DNA from: Strongylocentrotus droebachiensis
Lineage: Eukaryota; Echinodermata; Echinoidea; Camarodonta; Strongylocentrotidae
Reading direction: 5' to 3'
DNA length: 64,000 bases
NCBI GenBank assembly: GCA_035222895.1
Contig: JAVYIG010006582.1
Coordinates: 51,393-115,392, forward strand
Of this stretch, positions 25,672 through 35,500 are shown one piece after another. A model generated the notes under the pieces. The model did no database searches. It saw only the letters and a program-made list of their open reading frames with translations, and was not told where the DNA came from. Numbering within the stretch: the first letter of the stretch is position 1; each line of letters begins with the position of its first letter. Position numbers and translations under genes: made by a program.

Positions 25672-27239
25672 ACGTCTATCAACTTATATCTACAGTGTAT
25701 GTATCCATCTATCTGTCTTTAGCTATCTGTCTATTTTACTCCTCCCCCCCCCCCCCCCCCCCCCATCATACATCTCTTCATGTCACTGGAGCTCAAGTCT
25801 ACGTCTACAGTACATGTATCCCCTCCCCCGGCACCTTCTGTTTTTATTCAGTTTTGTTCATCACACTCTCCCTCCCCCTCCTTTCAATACTTCTCCTCTG
25901 TCTTTCTGTTTCTTCATCTTTATTCATGTCACTAAAGCTAAATCTTAATTTGTCTGCATGTACATGTACACTGTACCTCTCTCAATGTCTTACTTTTTTT
26001 CTTTCTATTTTTCTTTCCTTTTTTGCCTGAAACTGTGTGAATGCCTGACTCTTTCTTACTCACTGTCTTTGTTTACCATGGAAGTGACCAACTATTCCAT
26101 CTTTTATGAAATTGTCTTGAGATAATTAATTCCCCAATGCCTTCCACCCTTTTCTTCAGCTATAGCTTACTACCTCTTTATTATCTTAAGTCTTCGTCTC
26201 TCTCTCTCTCTCTCTCTGTCTTTGTACCTCATTTGCCTCAGATTGTTTCTTTCTACTCCTCTCTTTATAACTCTCACTTAAAAATCTGTAACTCACCATT
26301 TTTATCATCTTTCCTCATTTCTCTTCATACAGTACATGTACATGTGGATGATTTACTACAATGCATATAGAGAAATGCTTCATATGGATCCAAAATACAA
26401 GATATTTTTTACATTATAATGCCTTCATTCTTAATTTTAAAGCTGCAAACAGTTCAACACAGGTAATGACATACAGTAGGTCTACTGTAATTTATACAGC
26501 CATCTGACCTTTCATATCTGTACTGATACGATTCAATCATACTCACGTTATTGCATCAAATATTTATCTACATAATAAATTTGTTCTACCTTGACCAACA
26601 CAGTATTCTCAACTTTGAGAATTAATTAGCGAGTCTAAATGTTTTAAATGTTTACTCAACAATTTAATTAACATCAAATGATAGGACAAAAATAAAATGT
26701 TCAACCCTTGGACTTGGCCTACCCCCCCCCCCCCCCCCCCCCCCACCCCACCCCCGAAAACAGGGGATTATTTAAAGTCTAAAAAGGTAGATGATACTTG
26801 GAAGAGTTTTTGACTCAACCATTATATGAAAAGCATTTTAGATCAGTTCCTACATAGCCATCTTGTAAATGTAGCAGTATTAGATTGAATCAATACGAGT
26901 GTAACACACGGCCGGTGCTATCTAAATTAGATGTAAAACAATTGCCAATGCGAAGTGTATGCATTGACGTCCACACATATATGCATGCATGCACAATCAT
27001 TGAATTCACACACACACCACACAAGGCACGGCGAGGGATTTCGCCTTCTAACGGAGCTTACCGGCACGGGGATACGATAAAATCCAGACATCGTCCGACC
27101 TGCAGGGAAATTCTAAAATATCCTGTATCTTCCCTCTGCAAAATGGCGGCAAACGAACCCCGTCGACGACATAGTAGTGCATAAAATCATCCTCCAACTC
27201 CAATTTGTTTGGAGATTCTGGGGACGAAGCTTGCGCCAT
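13641..27239 (-). CDS. SULT4A1: SULT4A1-like cytosolic sulfotransferase
   Basis: Six exons, in order: 27239-27062, 19105-18891, 16574-16448, 15871-15777, 14940-14826, 13756-13641; 846 nt, 281 aa (human SULT4A1 is 284). All junctions are GT-AG and in phase. The 127- and 95-nt exons match sizes conserved in vertebrate SULT genes. The start ATG has A at -3 and G at +4. Family marks are GVRLPPFCRGK (~31), the catalytic-type His in IKSHLP, YIARNPKD and VLFLNYED. Sulfotransferases move sulfate from PAPS to small molecules in the cytosol; SULT4A1 itself is an orphan without proven activity. Here the 5'-phosphosulfate loop reads YPRAGVW, one residue shorter than YPKSGTTW and lacking its Lys, and the 3' signature reads RKEDRVGFWR instead of RKGxxGxWK. 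Catalysis is therefore doubtful. Orthology is inferred from remembered vertebrate sequence. A minus-strand AATAAA at 12910-12915 is a possible poly(A) signal. Confidence 0.8.
13850..14069. repeat. GA-rich microsatellite in SULT intron 5
   Basis: Impure (GA)n/(GGGAGA)n tract. The Arg/Glu-rich and Ser/Leu-rich open frames over it are artefacts. Confidence 0.85.
14405..14780. mobile_element. TTAA-flanked MITE with AGCCCCTCTAAA ends
   Basis: Flanked by TTAA at 14405-14408 and 14777-14780. The ends AGCCCCTCTAAAGTGTTGGG and its near-complement on the right pair over more than 20 bp, and pairing continues inward for about 100 nt on each side. It has a poly-G run near 14650. Non-coding, in SULT intron 5. 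Confidence 0.75.
15006..15205 (-). repeat. tRNA-SINE body, 5'-truncated, minus strand
   Basis: Matches the body of the full SINE at 40833-41381 (GGCGCTCTAGCATTTCAAGG, CCAGGTACCCATTTAC and TGCCAAAGGATAT blocks), but the tRNA-like head is missing. In SULT intron 4. Confidence 0.65.
16585..17000. repeat. long GA-rich tract in SULT intron 2
   Basis: About 400 nt of impure purine repeats (GAGA, GGGAGA, GAAAGA) starting just upstream of exon 3 on the minus strand. On the gene strand it is CT-rich and merges with the polypyrimidine tract of the exon 3 acceptor. The 182-codon frame across it is low-complexity. Confidence 0.85.
18236..18372 (+). repeat. SINE 3' segment with (ATT)n tail
   Basis: CCGATGACCGGGGTAATA, AAGCGC, GGCTATATAAGAACG and then ATT repeats; same body as at 8560 and 49030. 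In SULT intron 2. Confidence 0.65.
19314..19428. mobile_element. inverted-repeat element carrying CRE palindromes
   Basis: Arms 19314-19355 and 19386-19428 are complementary with few mismatches around a 30-nt loop. Each arm carries TGACGTCA, the consensus CREB/ATF site. Non-coding, in SULT intron 1. Confidence 0.65.
19601..19750. mobile_element. inverted-repeat element (about 68-nt arms)
   Basis: Left arm 19601-19668 (ACAAATAGTGAATGGTC...) pairs with right arm 19684-19750, with several mismatches. It lies about 170 bp from the preceding inverted repeat; both could be parts of one older composite element. Confidence 0.6.
19935..20172 (-). mobile_element. RT C-terminal remnant of a LINE, minus strand
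   Basis: The minus-strand frame reads QSFPELNSLPANVVHADSP, matching the common WN-x-LP-x-x-VV-x-ADS tail of CR1/L2-type polyproteins (Trp replaced by Leu). It is short and isolated, so a fossil. Confidence 0.45.
20173..22056. other. SULT intron 1, mostly unrecognised
   Basis: AT-rich intron DNA with no coding signal. A GA microsatellite sits near 21865-21902. Confidence 0.4.
22057..22336. repeat. local tandem duplication, first copy and start of second
   Basis: ACATTTGAACCACAGAGAGG occurs at 22058 and again at 22307, about 249 nt apart. The second copy is broken at 22337 by a LINE and resumes at 23242 (GA run, then a CT run, then a TTTAGGCA block, as in copy one) with noticeable divergence. 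Confidence 0.7.
22337..23241 (+). mobile_element. 5'-truncated L1/Tx1-like LINE
   Basis: About 900 nt encode the far C-terminal region of a non-LTR polyprotein in three frames with at least two frameshifts. The last part holds a Cys/His cluster (ELCNLCEQ...EHFLIYC) like the zinc-binding RT-associated domain of L1/Tx1 elements. It ends in AATAAA at 23217 and a 13-A tail. A perfect 16-bp target duplication (AGAGAGGGAGAGAGAG) lies at 22321-22336 and 23242-23257, as expected for target-primed insertion. The coding part is decayed while the target duplication is intact. Confidence 0.75.
24795..25200. repeat. clustered GA-rich tracts with a ~120-nt periodic block
   Basis: Three to four GA tracts separated by similar sequence; GGAAAGTGCACT or GGAAAATGCACT occurs near 24864, 25014 and 25120, followed by a short spacer and then GAGAGAGGGAAGAC. 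This is an imperfect tandem array of a roughly 120-150 nt unit. In SULT intron 1. Confidence 0.65.
25590..25765. repeat. CT microsatellite and poly-C run
   Basis: (CT)n at 25600-25672 and more than 20 C at 25745-25764. In SULT intron 1. Runs like this are also sites of likely length error. Confidence 0.9.
26722..26755. repeat. poly-C/CCCCA run
   Basis: More than 20 consecutive C, then CCCCACCCC. G-rich on the gene strand and able to form a G-quadruplex. In SULT intron 1, about 300 nt from exon 1. Confidence 0.85.
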
Positions 27240-29506
27240 GTTTACATCACGGTGGAGAAATCGGTGATGACTAGACGCATTAGCAGACGTTTCTGCAGCA
27301 CATATACTTGTGATAATCAACTAGTCGTGTGGTAATGACATGCTTCGGGTTGATTCGTGATTGTCATAAGCCTGGTATGGAGTCTACAGATGGAGACTGG
27401 AGACAGCTGTGCATCTCTTGTCTAGGTAGCTTGACGGGACTTGGGGCTCCTATCGTGCCTCGATAACATTGATAAACTACCCATCAAATACGGTTCCGTT
27501 TTTCTGTGATGACATTTTTCCCCCCTCCTCCCCTCCTCCTTGTCTATTTTATTCCCAATCTCCCCTTTTATCCATTCTCCCCTTCCCCTCCTATCCATAA
27601 GTTATGCCTTGATTTATATTCTGTAGCTCTCTTCCTAAGTCTGTACTTCATCTTTTCTCCCTCGCTCTGTCTCTGTCTGTCTCGATTTTTGTCTGTCTCA
27701 ACTGTCTTTCTCTTACATCATCTCCGTCTAATCCGGCCGTGTATCCATCTCTGATTTCTTCCTGCCCTCCCCCTCTTCATCTACCAGACTCCCCCCCCCC
27801 CCCCCCCCCTCTTATCTCTCTCCCTCTCTCTTTTGTTTAGGTATGAATATCATCTCGCTCCCAGGGACCAGTTTAAGGCTATAAATTTTACATGTTTGAA
27901 TTGATTTTCCAACAGACATATCTCATATACTGCTTCAGTTACACAATCCTTCCTGCTTTAAAAAAGTATATTTCATTCACTCGTTCATTGAATATTTGTT
28001 AGAAGAGACAACAATAATATAAGAGGCAGAATCAGATTTTTTTCTTTTTAAGAATTTTTATTATCTTATTTCACACATGGCCAAGCCAACAGAAAACTGA
28101 TGTATGTACATCTGTTATTGTGATGAATCTTTGTATATACATTGCATTCAGTTTAGATAACACTAATCTTTATGTACATTACCATTCTTTAAGTAATAAC
28201 TATAGAATTGTTATTTATTCTTGTACACGTACTATATTATAGACAAGTAAGAGATTATAGTAGTAAAATACTGCAATTGGAAGAACAGACAAACGTTGTA
28301 TAATTAGTGTCATAACATTTTACCTTTCACTAGCACATGAATCTATCAATGTCAATATGAAAAGTAGTTATATGTGCTATTTGTTAGTAGATACATAAAT
28401 AAATAAATAAATAAGTAAATAGAATGCATCTGAAAATATCTACATGTATAACTTTCCATAAATATCTTGAGTCACTACTTTAAGCACACTTACAATGAAT
28501 TGCTTGTGTTATCAACAAGTAAAAATACACTTTGGCAATGATATATGAGATGCTGCAAGCAAAAGAAGTAGCCTACTGTGAAAGTGTATTATTCAGTAAG
28601 TATGTCATATATATTAAACGTATATCCTCTGTGCTATTTCATGAATGAATAGATGAATAAATAGAATACATCATAACATATTTACAGATATTTATTTACA
28701 ACTTTCTTTAACTTTCATTAAGATATTATTCCAACTATTTCACATCAGTGACATTTTCTTTCTTTTTTCTTCAATTAAGAGCCTGTCCTTTTGTGTACAT
28801 ATAAACTTCTTTACAACGGACCAAATACTAAAAAGTCATACACATACAGTGTATGAAGCACAATTATGCATATTGAAAAAATACAACCACAGGTATTACT
28901 CATAAATTAAACTTGTTTAACCAGGTAGATGGTGGAAAGTGAAATGAATTCAGCAAAGCAACATTGGACAAATGCCAATTCTAAAATAAGTTTAAATTAA
29001 TTGACTGAGTAAATGACAAAAAAAAAAAATGTCTATAAGGTAACATTTTGATAATAATAGAAAAGAACATGATGACAATGAACTAAAACATTTAAACTAA
29101 CTGTATATAATCTATGATCAAAATAACTATCATAGTTTTAAGCAAAGTAATAACAAATATTAAACTTAATCATCTTAAGATAAGATAACATGTTAAATAA
29201 AAGGTTAAATATTTCTAAATTTTCATCCTCATGTCTCAAAGAGGCTTTATGGTTTAAAATCTTGCAAGAATGTGTGCAAACTACCTTAAAACAATCAATA
29301 TTGAGCTAATACAGATAAACATAGTCTTCCAATACCACATTTTCCAAAACATCTTTACGTGTCATCATAAAGTAGTATATGTTCAAATATCTTTAAATTA
29401 TCACAACTAATGTTATTTACCGGGATCTAAAATAAATATATTTCAAGGCCACTTCTTGAAGGTGGTTAGGAAACAAGACATTCATAACGATGATAAACTT
29501 GTTACT
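27240..29506. other. intergenic between SULT4A1-like and SYCP1; SYCP1 3' UTR side
   Basis: 27240-27500 should hold the SULT 5' UTR and promoter; I see no TATA-like element I trust. CT and poly-C runs lie at 27510-27830. On the minus strand AATAAA motifs at 28214-28219 and 28057-28062 could end the SYCP1 transcript. No other gene is seen. Confidence 0.4.
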
Positions 29507-32500
29507 TTAATCAAAGAATCCATAGACGGCATCATTTTCAAACCATGAGAGATTGTTTTCTTTTGTTTCCTTGGCAGCAGGTGCATCTTTTTTCTTCTTC
29601 CTACCTCGAGGGGAATCCCCCCATCCTTTGATCTTATAAGCTCTCTTAGGAGTCTTCCGAGCATTCTTGGTTGACTGGTTTGTTTGCTGAAGAATAAAAC
29701 ATAATTGGAAGAAAGATTGAAACAGAGAACAAAACACATGTATCTCATATTAGGGTACTCCAACAGATATTCGTTTGATAATTGCTCTGAGCTTGATTTC
29801 AGTAAAAACATAGGGATAGGGTAGCTATTGGCCTTTAGATTAGGTTTAGGTTTACATGAAGGTTTACCGTTTTGGGTACCCCTGTCACCGTTTTCTTGGA
29901 TATGCAACAATTTCAATAAGAATGAGAAATAAATCATCCCTACAGTTGTAAAAAACAAAACATGTTAAATGTAACCAACAAGCACAAAACTTTATCTTTA
30001 AAGATGCTTCATAGTGAACTAGTCATAAAATATCCATTCTATAAATTAACAATGTTTTAATGATCTTACTTTTTGTTTCTTGTCCAGTTTATCAGTTTCT
30101 ACTTCAGGATAGAGTTCACCATAGAGCTGATTTTCTTTCTGTGCTGAGCTTTCATCCATCATCTGGTAAAAGGAAGGGATAAGATCATATTTCTATATGT
30201 AATTCTGAAAAAAACTTAGGAGCATTATATGTGAACCAATATTATTAAAAAAAGACTCTATTTGAATATTTTGTAAAATATACAAGTTGAGACTCTCTAA
30301 CTTGTCAAAAAACTTTTGTCTTGATTTTCCTTTACATGCACCTTTCCGTCTCTCTTGTTCTCTCTCCCCTGAATCTCTCTCTTGTTTTCTTACGTCTTTC
30401 TTGTCTCTTTCCCTTTCTTTTTATTATGGTACCCTTGCTCCTCTCATAATTTTACCCTTTCTCCTTTTCTTTTCTTTTTGTACATTTCCTTTTTTCCCAA
30501 ATTTTTCTTCCCGCTGACTATGTCACTCTTAGCTTTCCAGCTAAATCATCAATCACTGCTGTACAGATGAGTCATGATGGTTTTATTAATTCACATCAAT
30601 TACCATTAATGATTTATTCCCTGTTCAAAGATAAATGAATGAATGTATGAATGCCATCACACTGTGAGTCATATTTTCATTCATATCATCTAAGTCTGCT
30701 CAGAACCAGAATGGCATTTAAAAACTATCAATGCCCTTCTGGCTCTCAGCACATGATACCATAATATACAGTCAAACTTGCTTTAGAGACCAACTGTCTA
30801 CAAACACCACATTATTTTGTTTCCCTTGAAAATGGTTTCTCATTGAAGCATGTACTAAAAGAACCTGTCTACAAACATCACCCATCTACAAAGACCACTT
30901 GTTGTGTTTCCCTTGGGCGGTCGCTATAGACAGGTTTGATTGCTCGCATTTGATATCAATGGAAAACAACTTGATCCTTCATTGTCTGTTTAGAGCCTAT
31001 AGAGGGCGTTTACTCTGTGTTGAAATACATGACTGTACACCCTCCTGTCTCATAGAAGCCGATATAATAATAATAATATAGAATAGTTAGGAGCACTAAA
31101 AACAACAAGTACCATAGCGCTTACAAATACAAATATATGAAGAGAGGACAAAATTTACAGTCTCACAGGAAGTAGATCACAAAGATCACTGGGGAAAAGG
31201 TAAGTTTTTAGGAATCTTTTGAAGGTGGCATGACAACTAATTTCCCTTATGGAAAGGGGGATGTTGTTCCAAATCTTTGATGGGGCTCCTGCAAAATGTT
31301 TTTCAGCTGCTGAGAGTCTAGATTTGGGAATGATATGATAAAACTTGAATCTTTGAATCGTGAACCTGGGGGGCGTTTCACAAAACTTGTCATCTGTGAC
31401 AAATGACAGTTTTTGTTATAAGCTAGTGAAATCCTTGCTTCTGATTGGTTATCAACAGATTTGTCACCGATTTTTGTAATTTGTCATTGAAAAGAGGCTT
31501 TGTGAAACGGGTCCCTGGTAGCTGCTAGACATACATACCTTGACATTGGTCACTGTAAGAGATCTCTGAACAGGCCCCTGTGAAGAAGGCATCTGACTGA
31601 CTTGAGGTGAGGGTCTGATACGCATTGGTGTGACAGCACGGCTAGGTACACGACGATCTGTGTTAGTATGCTTCAATCGCTGCTCAACTTCCTCCAACTG
31701 AAAAGGAAGATGGACAAAACAGAATACTTCTTCTAAATACTTCTTAAAACTAATGATTTAAATGCTGCTTATAAGTATCGGCTTGCAAGGTAATGTAGAT
31801 ATACAGTAGGCTTGCGGTTGCACCATGTGAGAGAGAGGGAGGATTGGAGGACTTCCCAATCCTCTCCCCTCTCTCACATGGTGCAACCGCAAGCCTACTG
31901 TACAGTGCCTCCCAGAAAAAACGAAACCGAGAAGTATCGATGTTTTATCATAACTTAATCACAACCATAATTAATGAATGATACATATTTGGAAAGCTTA
32001 GAGTCTCCTTTTTCAGTTGATGCTACTCAAATGATGCATATTTCAGGCATGAGTGATAACAAGCAATTTGAAGGAAGGAAACCAAAAAGACATTTGGCGG
32101 GCGGTATCTGAATTTCGAGGAAAAATTCACATTTCTAGCAAGTTGAGTTTCTGCCCTTTCATATGACACCTCAATCAGGAAAAATGAGCGAGGAATAACA
32201 AAGTTCTGTTTGTTTAAAGTAGCCCTTACATTTTCATAATTTTAACAAACGAATTCGTTTTCACTGGTTGCCTGCCGTAGCAAAAAGCAGATTTGACAAA
32301 AGACTTAACTCCGTTTCGTTGACAATCAGCCATGCATGAAGACTCTCGTCTACGGCTGATTGTCAACGAAACGGAGTTAAGTCTTTTGTTTATTGATACG
32401 GCAGGCAGCCAGTGAAAACGAATTCGTTTAATAAAATTATGGAAATGCAAGCACTACTTTAAACAAACAGAACTTTGTCATTCCTCGCTCATTTTTCCTG

Positions 32501-35500
32501 ATTGAGGTGTCATATGAAAGGGCAGAAACTCAACTTTCTAGAAATGTGAATTTTTCTTCGAAATTCAGATACCGCCCGCCAAATGTCTTTTGGGTTTCCT
32601 TCCTTTAAATTGCTTTTAATCACTCATGCGTGAAATATGCATCATCTGAGTAGCATCACATGAAAGAGGAGACTCTAAGCTTTCCAAATATGTATCATTC
32701 ATTAATTATGGTTGTGATTAAGTTATGATAAAACATTGATACTTCTCGGTTTCGTTTTTATTGGGACGCACTGTATAACTAATGATTTGTTAACATTTCT
32801 GAAGTTGATTGCATTTCCAATTAGAGCACCCATTATAATTACTTATTGCCAAATTTATGGAAATTAATACCTCAATGTTTTGGTATTAACTTTTCTCAGT
32901 CCATCAAGTGTTTGTTGAAATATGGATTTTTAAACTATGAATACAATACAATTATGCAAAGTACCACAATTATGTGAAAGTTTGTTTTTTGTTGAAAGAT
33001 CACAGAAACAGAAAAACACATTATGTCCAAAGAGAAGGGCTAATAGCAAATACTCTCCAAAGAATACCCATTAACCATCATCACCCACTAGTACTTCCAC
33101 TTAGATGAATGAAGAAGGAAATAATATCCAGCTCTTATACCTCAAATTCCATAAGTTGCGATGTTGATGAATCGGAGCTTGCCCCGTCATCCTCCTCCTC
33201 CATCTGATTCTCCTGAGCGAAGGCCACGTTGCGTTTGAGACGGACAGAGTTGGTTTGCTTGAGGATGCTACGCTGGGGTGTGGTGGTGCGGGGTGTCACT
33301 GCTTTCACTAGTGTGGAATGAGATATACACATGTGATTAACTCTTTATTCACCATGGGCTGAAACAATAATAATAATATCGAAAATAATATCGCTAGTGA
33401 TATTCGTTTGTCTCGCAATGTGGTCAATAAGGAATCTAAAAGATCACGACGTTTCGTATGCTACTGCGATACTTCGTCAGCAGACGGCCCGAGCCAGCGG
33501 CCCGTTGATTGGTCGAGTACCGTATGCGTCGGCCAATAGGCCTGGTGCATCAGCCGAACCAGCGGCCGAACCAGCGGCCTTGGTGATTGGTCGATCACCG
33601 TGTGCGTCGACCAATAGGCATTGGGCGTTATTGTTCCAATTATCGATCGAATTATAGACCGCTCCGCCGGTCCTCCCGTAAAGTATAAAAGACCCTTGCA
33701 TACAATAGTTTTTATCACCTGACGAAGTATCGCAGTAGCATACAAAACGTCGTGATCTTTTAGATTCCTTATTGACCACATTGCGAGACAAACGAATATC
33801 ACTAGCGATATTATTTTCGATACTATATCCGCAATGAGTAATATATTTAGCATTAATAATAATAATGGTGGCTTCTTTTATAGCGCACATGTTCGTCACA
33901 TTGTTAAGCTCCAGGTGCTCCAACATTATTACCCCTGTCTTGGCTGGCAGCCAATCATGTAGCGCTCTGGCATATCAGGTACCCATTTACACCTGGGTGG
34001 AGAGTGGCAAAAGTGGATTAATGACATGCCAAAGGATGTTAGTGCCAGGGTGGGATTTGAACCCTGACCCTTGGATTGAGAGTCAAGTGAATGAATCACT
34101 ATACCGCGACACCTCTTGAACATTGAACATTGTGTGAAGTATCATGATCCACAAACATTGTTTGTGTGATAAAAGTTGACTGAGGCAGTCTAATGTTTGT
34201 TTCATCCTCAAACAATACAGACAAAGAATTAAGAGTTGATAGGAGTGAGTTAAATCTCATTTAGACCTGACATGAGAAACCACCTTTTAAAAAAACTGCT
34301 GCAGCAAATTTGGTGACAAAATGAGTAGCAAAAGGCAACATTATGGGAGATAAAATAAGAACACATTTTGCCCCTGTGCACTCTCAGACGTAAGTAAGCA
34401 CTAATAAAGGAATGGAACTCACCAGACATGGGTGTTCTCATATTCTTAGAGGCAGTATCATCAGCAAGTTGACATCCTGTGTATGAAATAAAGAGAGAGG
34501 ACAATGACATATGATGAATGGAACATTTACAGTGTGCCCAACACATAGAGCTCATAATGTACAAGTCTACCTTAATTCTATCTATTTTGCAAGCTGTTGA
34601 ATCTTTTCCTCTGAGAAATCACTTTACATTAATTTATTCACTCTGTCAAGCCACTTAAAATAAACACAGGCTCCAAATGGTGCTGTTTGCCTGAAGGAGT
34701 ATCCACAAAGCCCACCATTATAAGTCCCATTACTTTACATCTTCTGGAATATATATTTCTTCTTTCAGGTCATTTCTGTTACAAGAAAATATTGGAAAGA
34801 CTGTTTGAAATGACATAACAATATTCTATTCTTGCAAAGCGCATACCCATAATTATGATATAACATCTCTATGTGCTTCTAAAGAACTTTTGAGTGGGGA
34901 AAGCTAAAGGAAAACAAATAGTTGGGGATTTACTCTAATAGGAATACATAGTCACTTCATTGCATTTCAACATCAAAGTGACCCAATATAACTGCAATTA
35001 AATGGTGCTTTGACACAACAATTGGATTTCACTGTACTGGATTAGAATCTGCTAGTGGAACTCAAAATGGCCTTTACAAAATGTTTAGCAATGGTTATAA
35101 AGTGACTAATCTGATCTTACTGTTAAGAGGTGTCCTTGGTGTTTTTCTGTTATCCTGTAGCTTGTTATGGATGGTAGGAGTAACTGGGGTCCTGGGACCA
35201 ATCTTTGCAGTGTTCTCCTGAGGTTTAGGACTGGGGCTGGGGCTTCGGTGTTTCTTCTCAGCTTTAGCTGCTTTCTCAGCTTCAGCCAATTTCTCTTCAA
35301 CCTGGCTTGCATCAGCCTGGAGTTTGCTTATTTCCGCATCCTGTGAATTATTAAGGAATTACCAAAAGCCATAGCTAGTAATAATAATAATAATGATAAT
35401 CCGGATTTATATAGCGCTTTATACCAAATACCATCTCTAAGCGCTTTACAGATATTAATACCCTGGTCATCCGATTCATTCACGCATAATGTGCACCATA

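Noticed and set aside
24757..26030. Several Ser/Leu-rich frames of 80-150 codons
   Set aside because: They follow CT/GA microsatellites and poly-C runs in SULT intron 1; signal-peptide-like looks come from low complexity.
32226..32450. 74-codon frame MHFHNFIKR...
   Set aside because: It spans the centre of the 871-bp palindrome and is explained by the inverted repeat, not by coding constraint.
33477..33926. 149- and 130-codon minus-strand frames
   Set aside because: They cross the arms of the foldback at 33377-33822 and the SINE next to it; shared phrases in the two frames are the inverted arms read twice.
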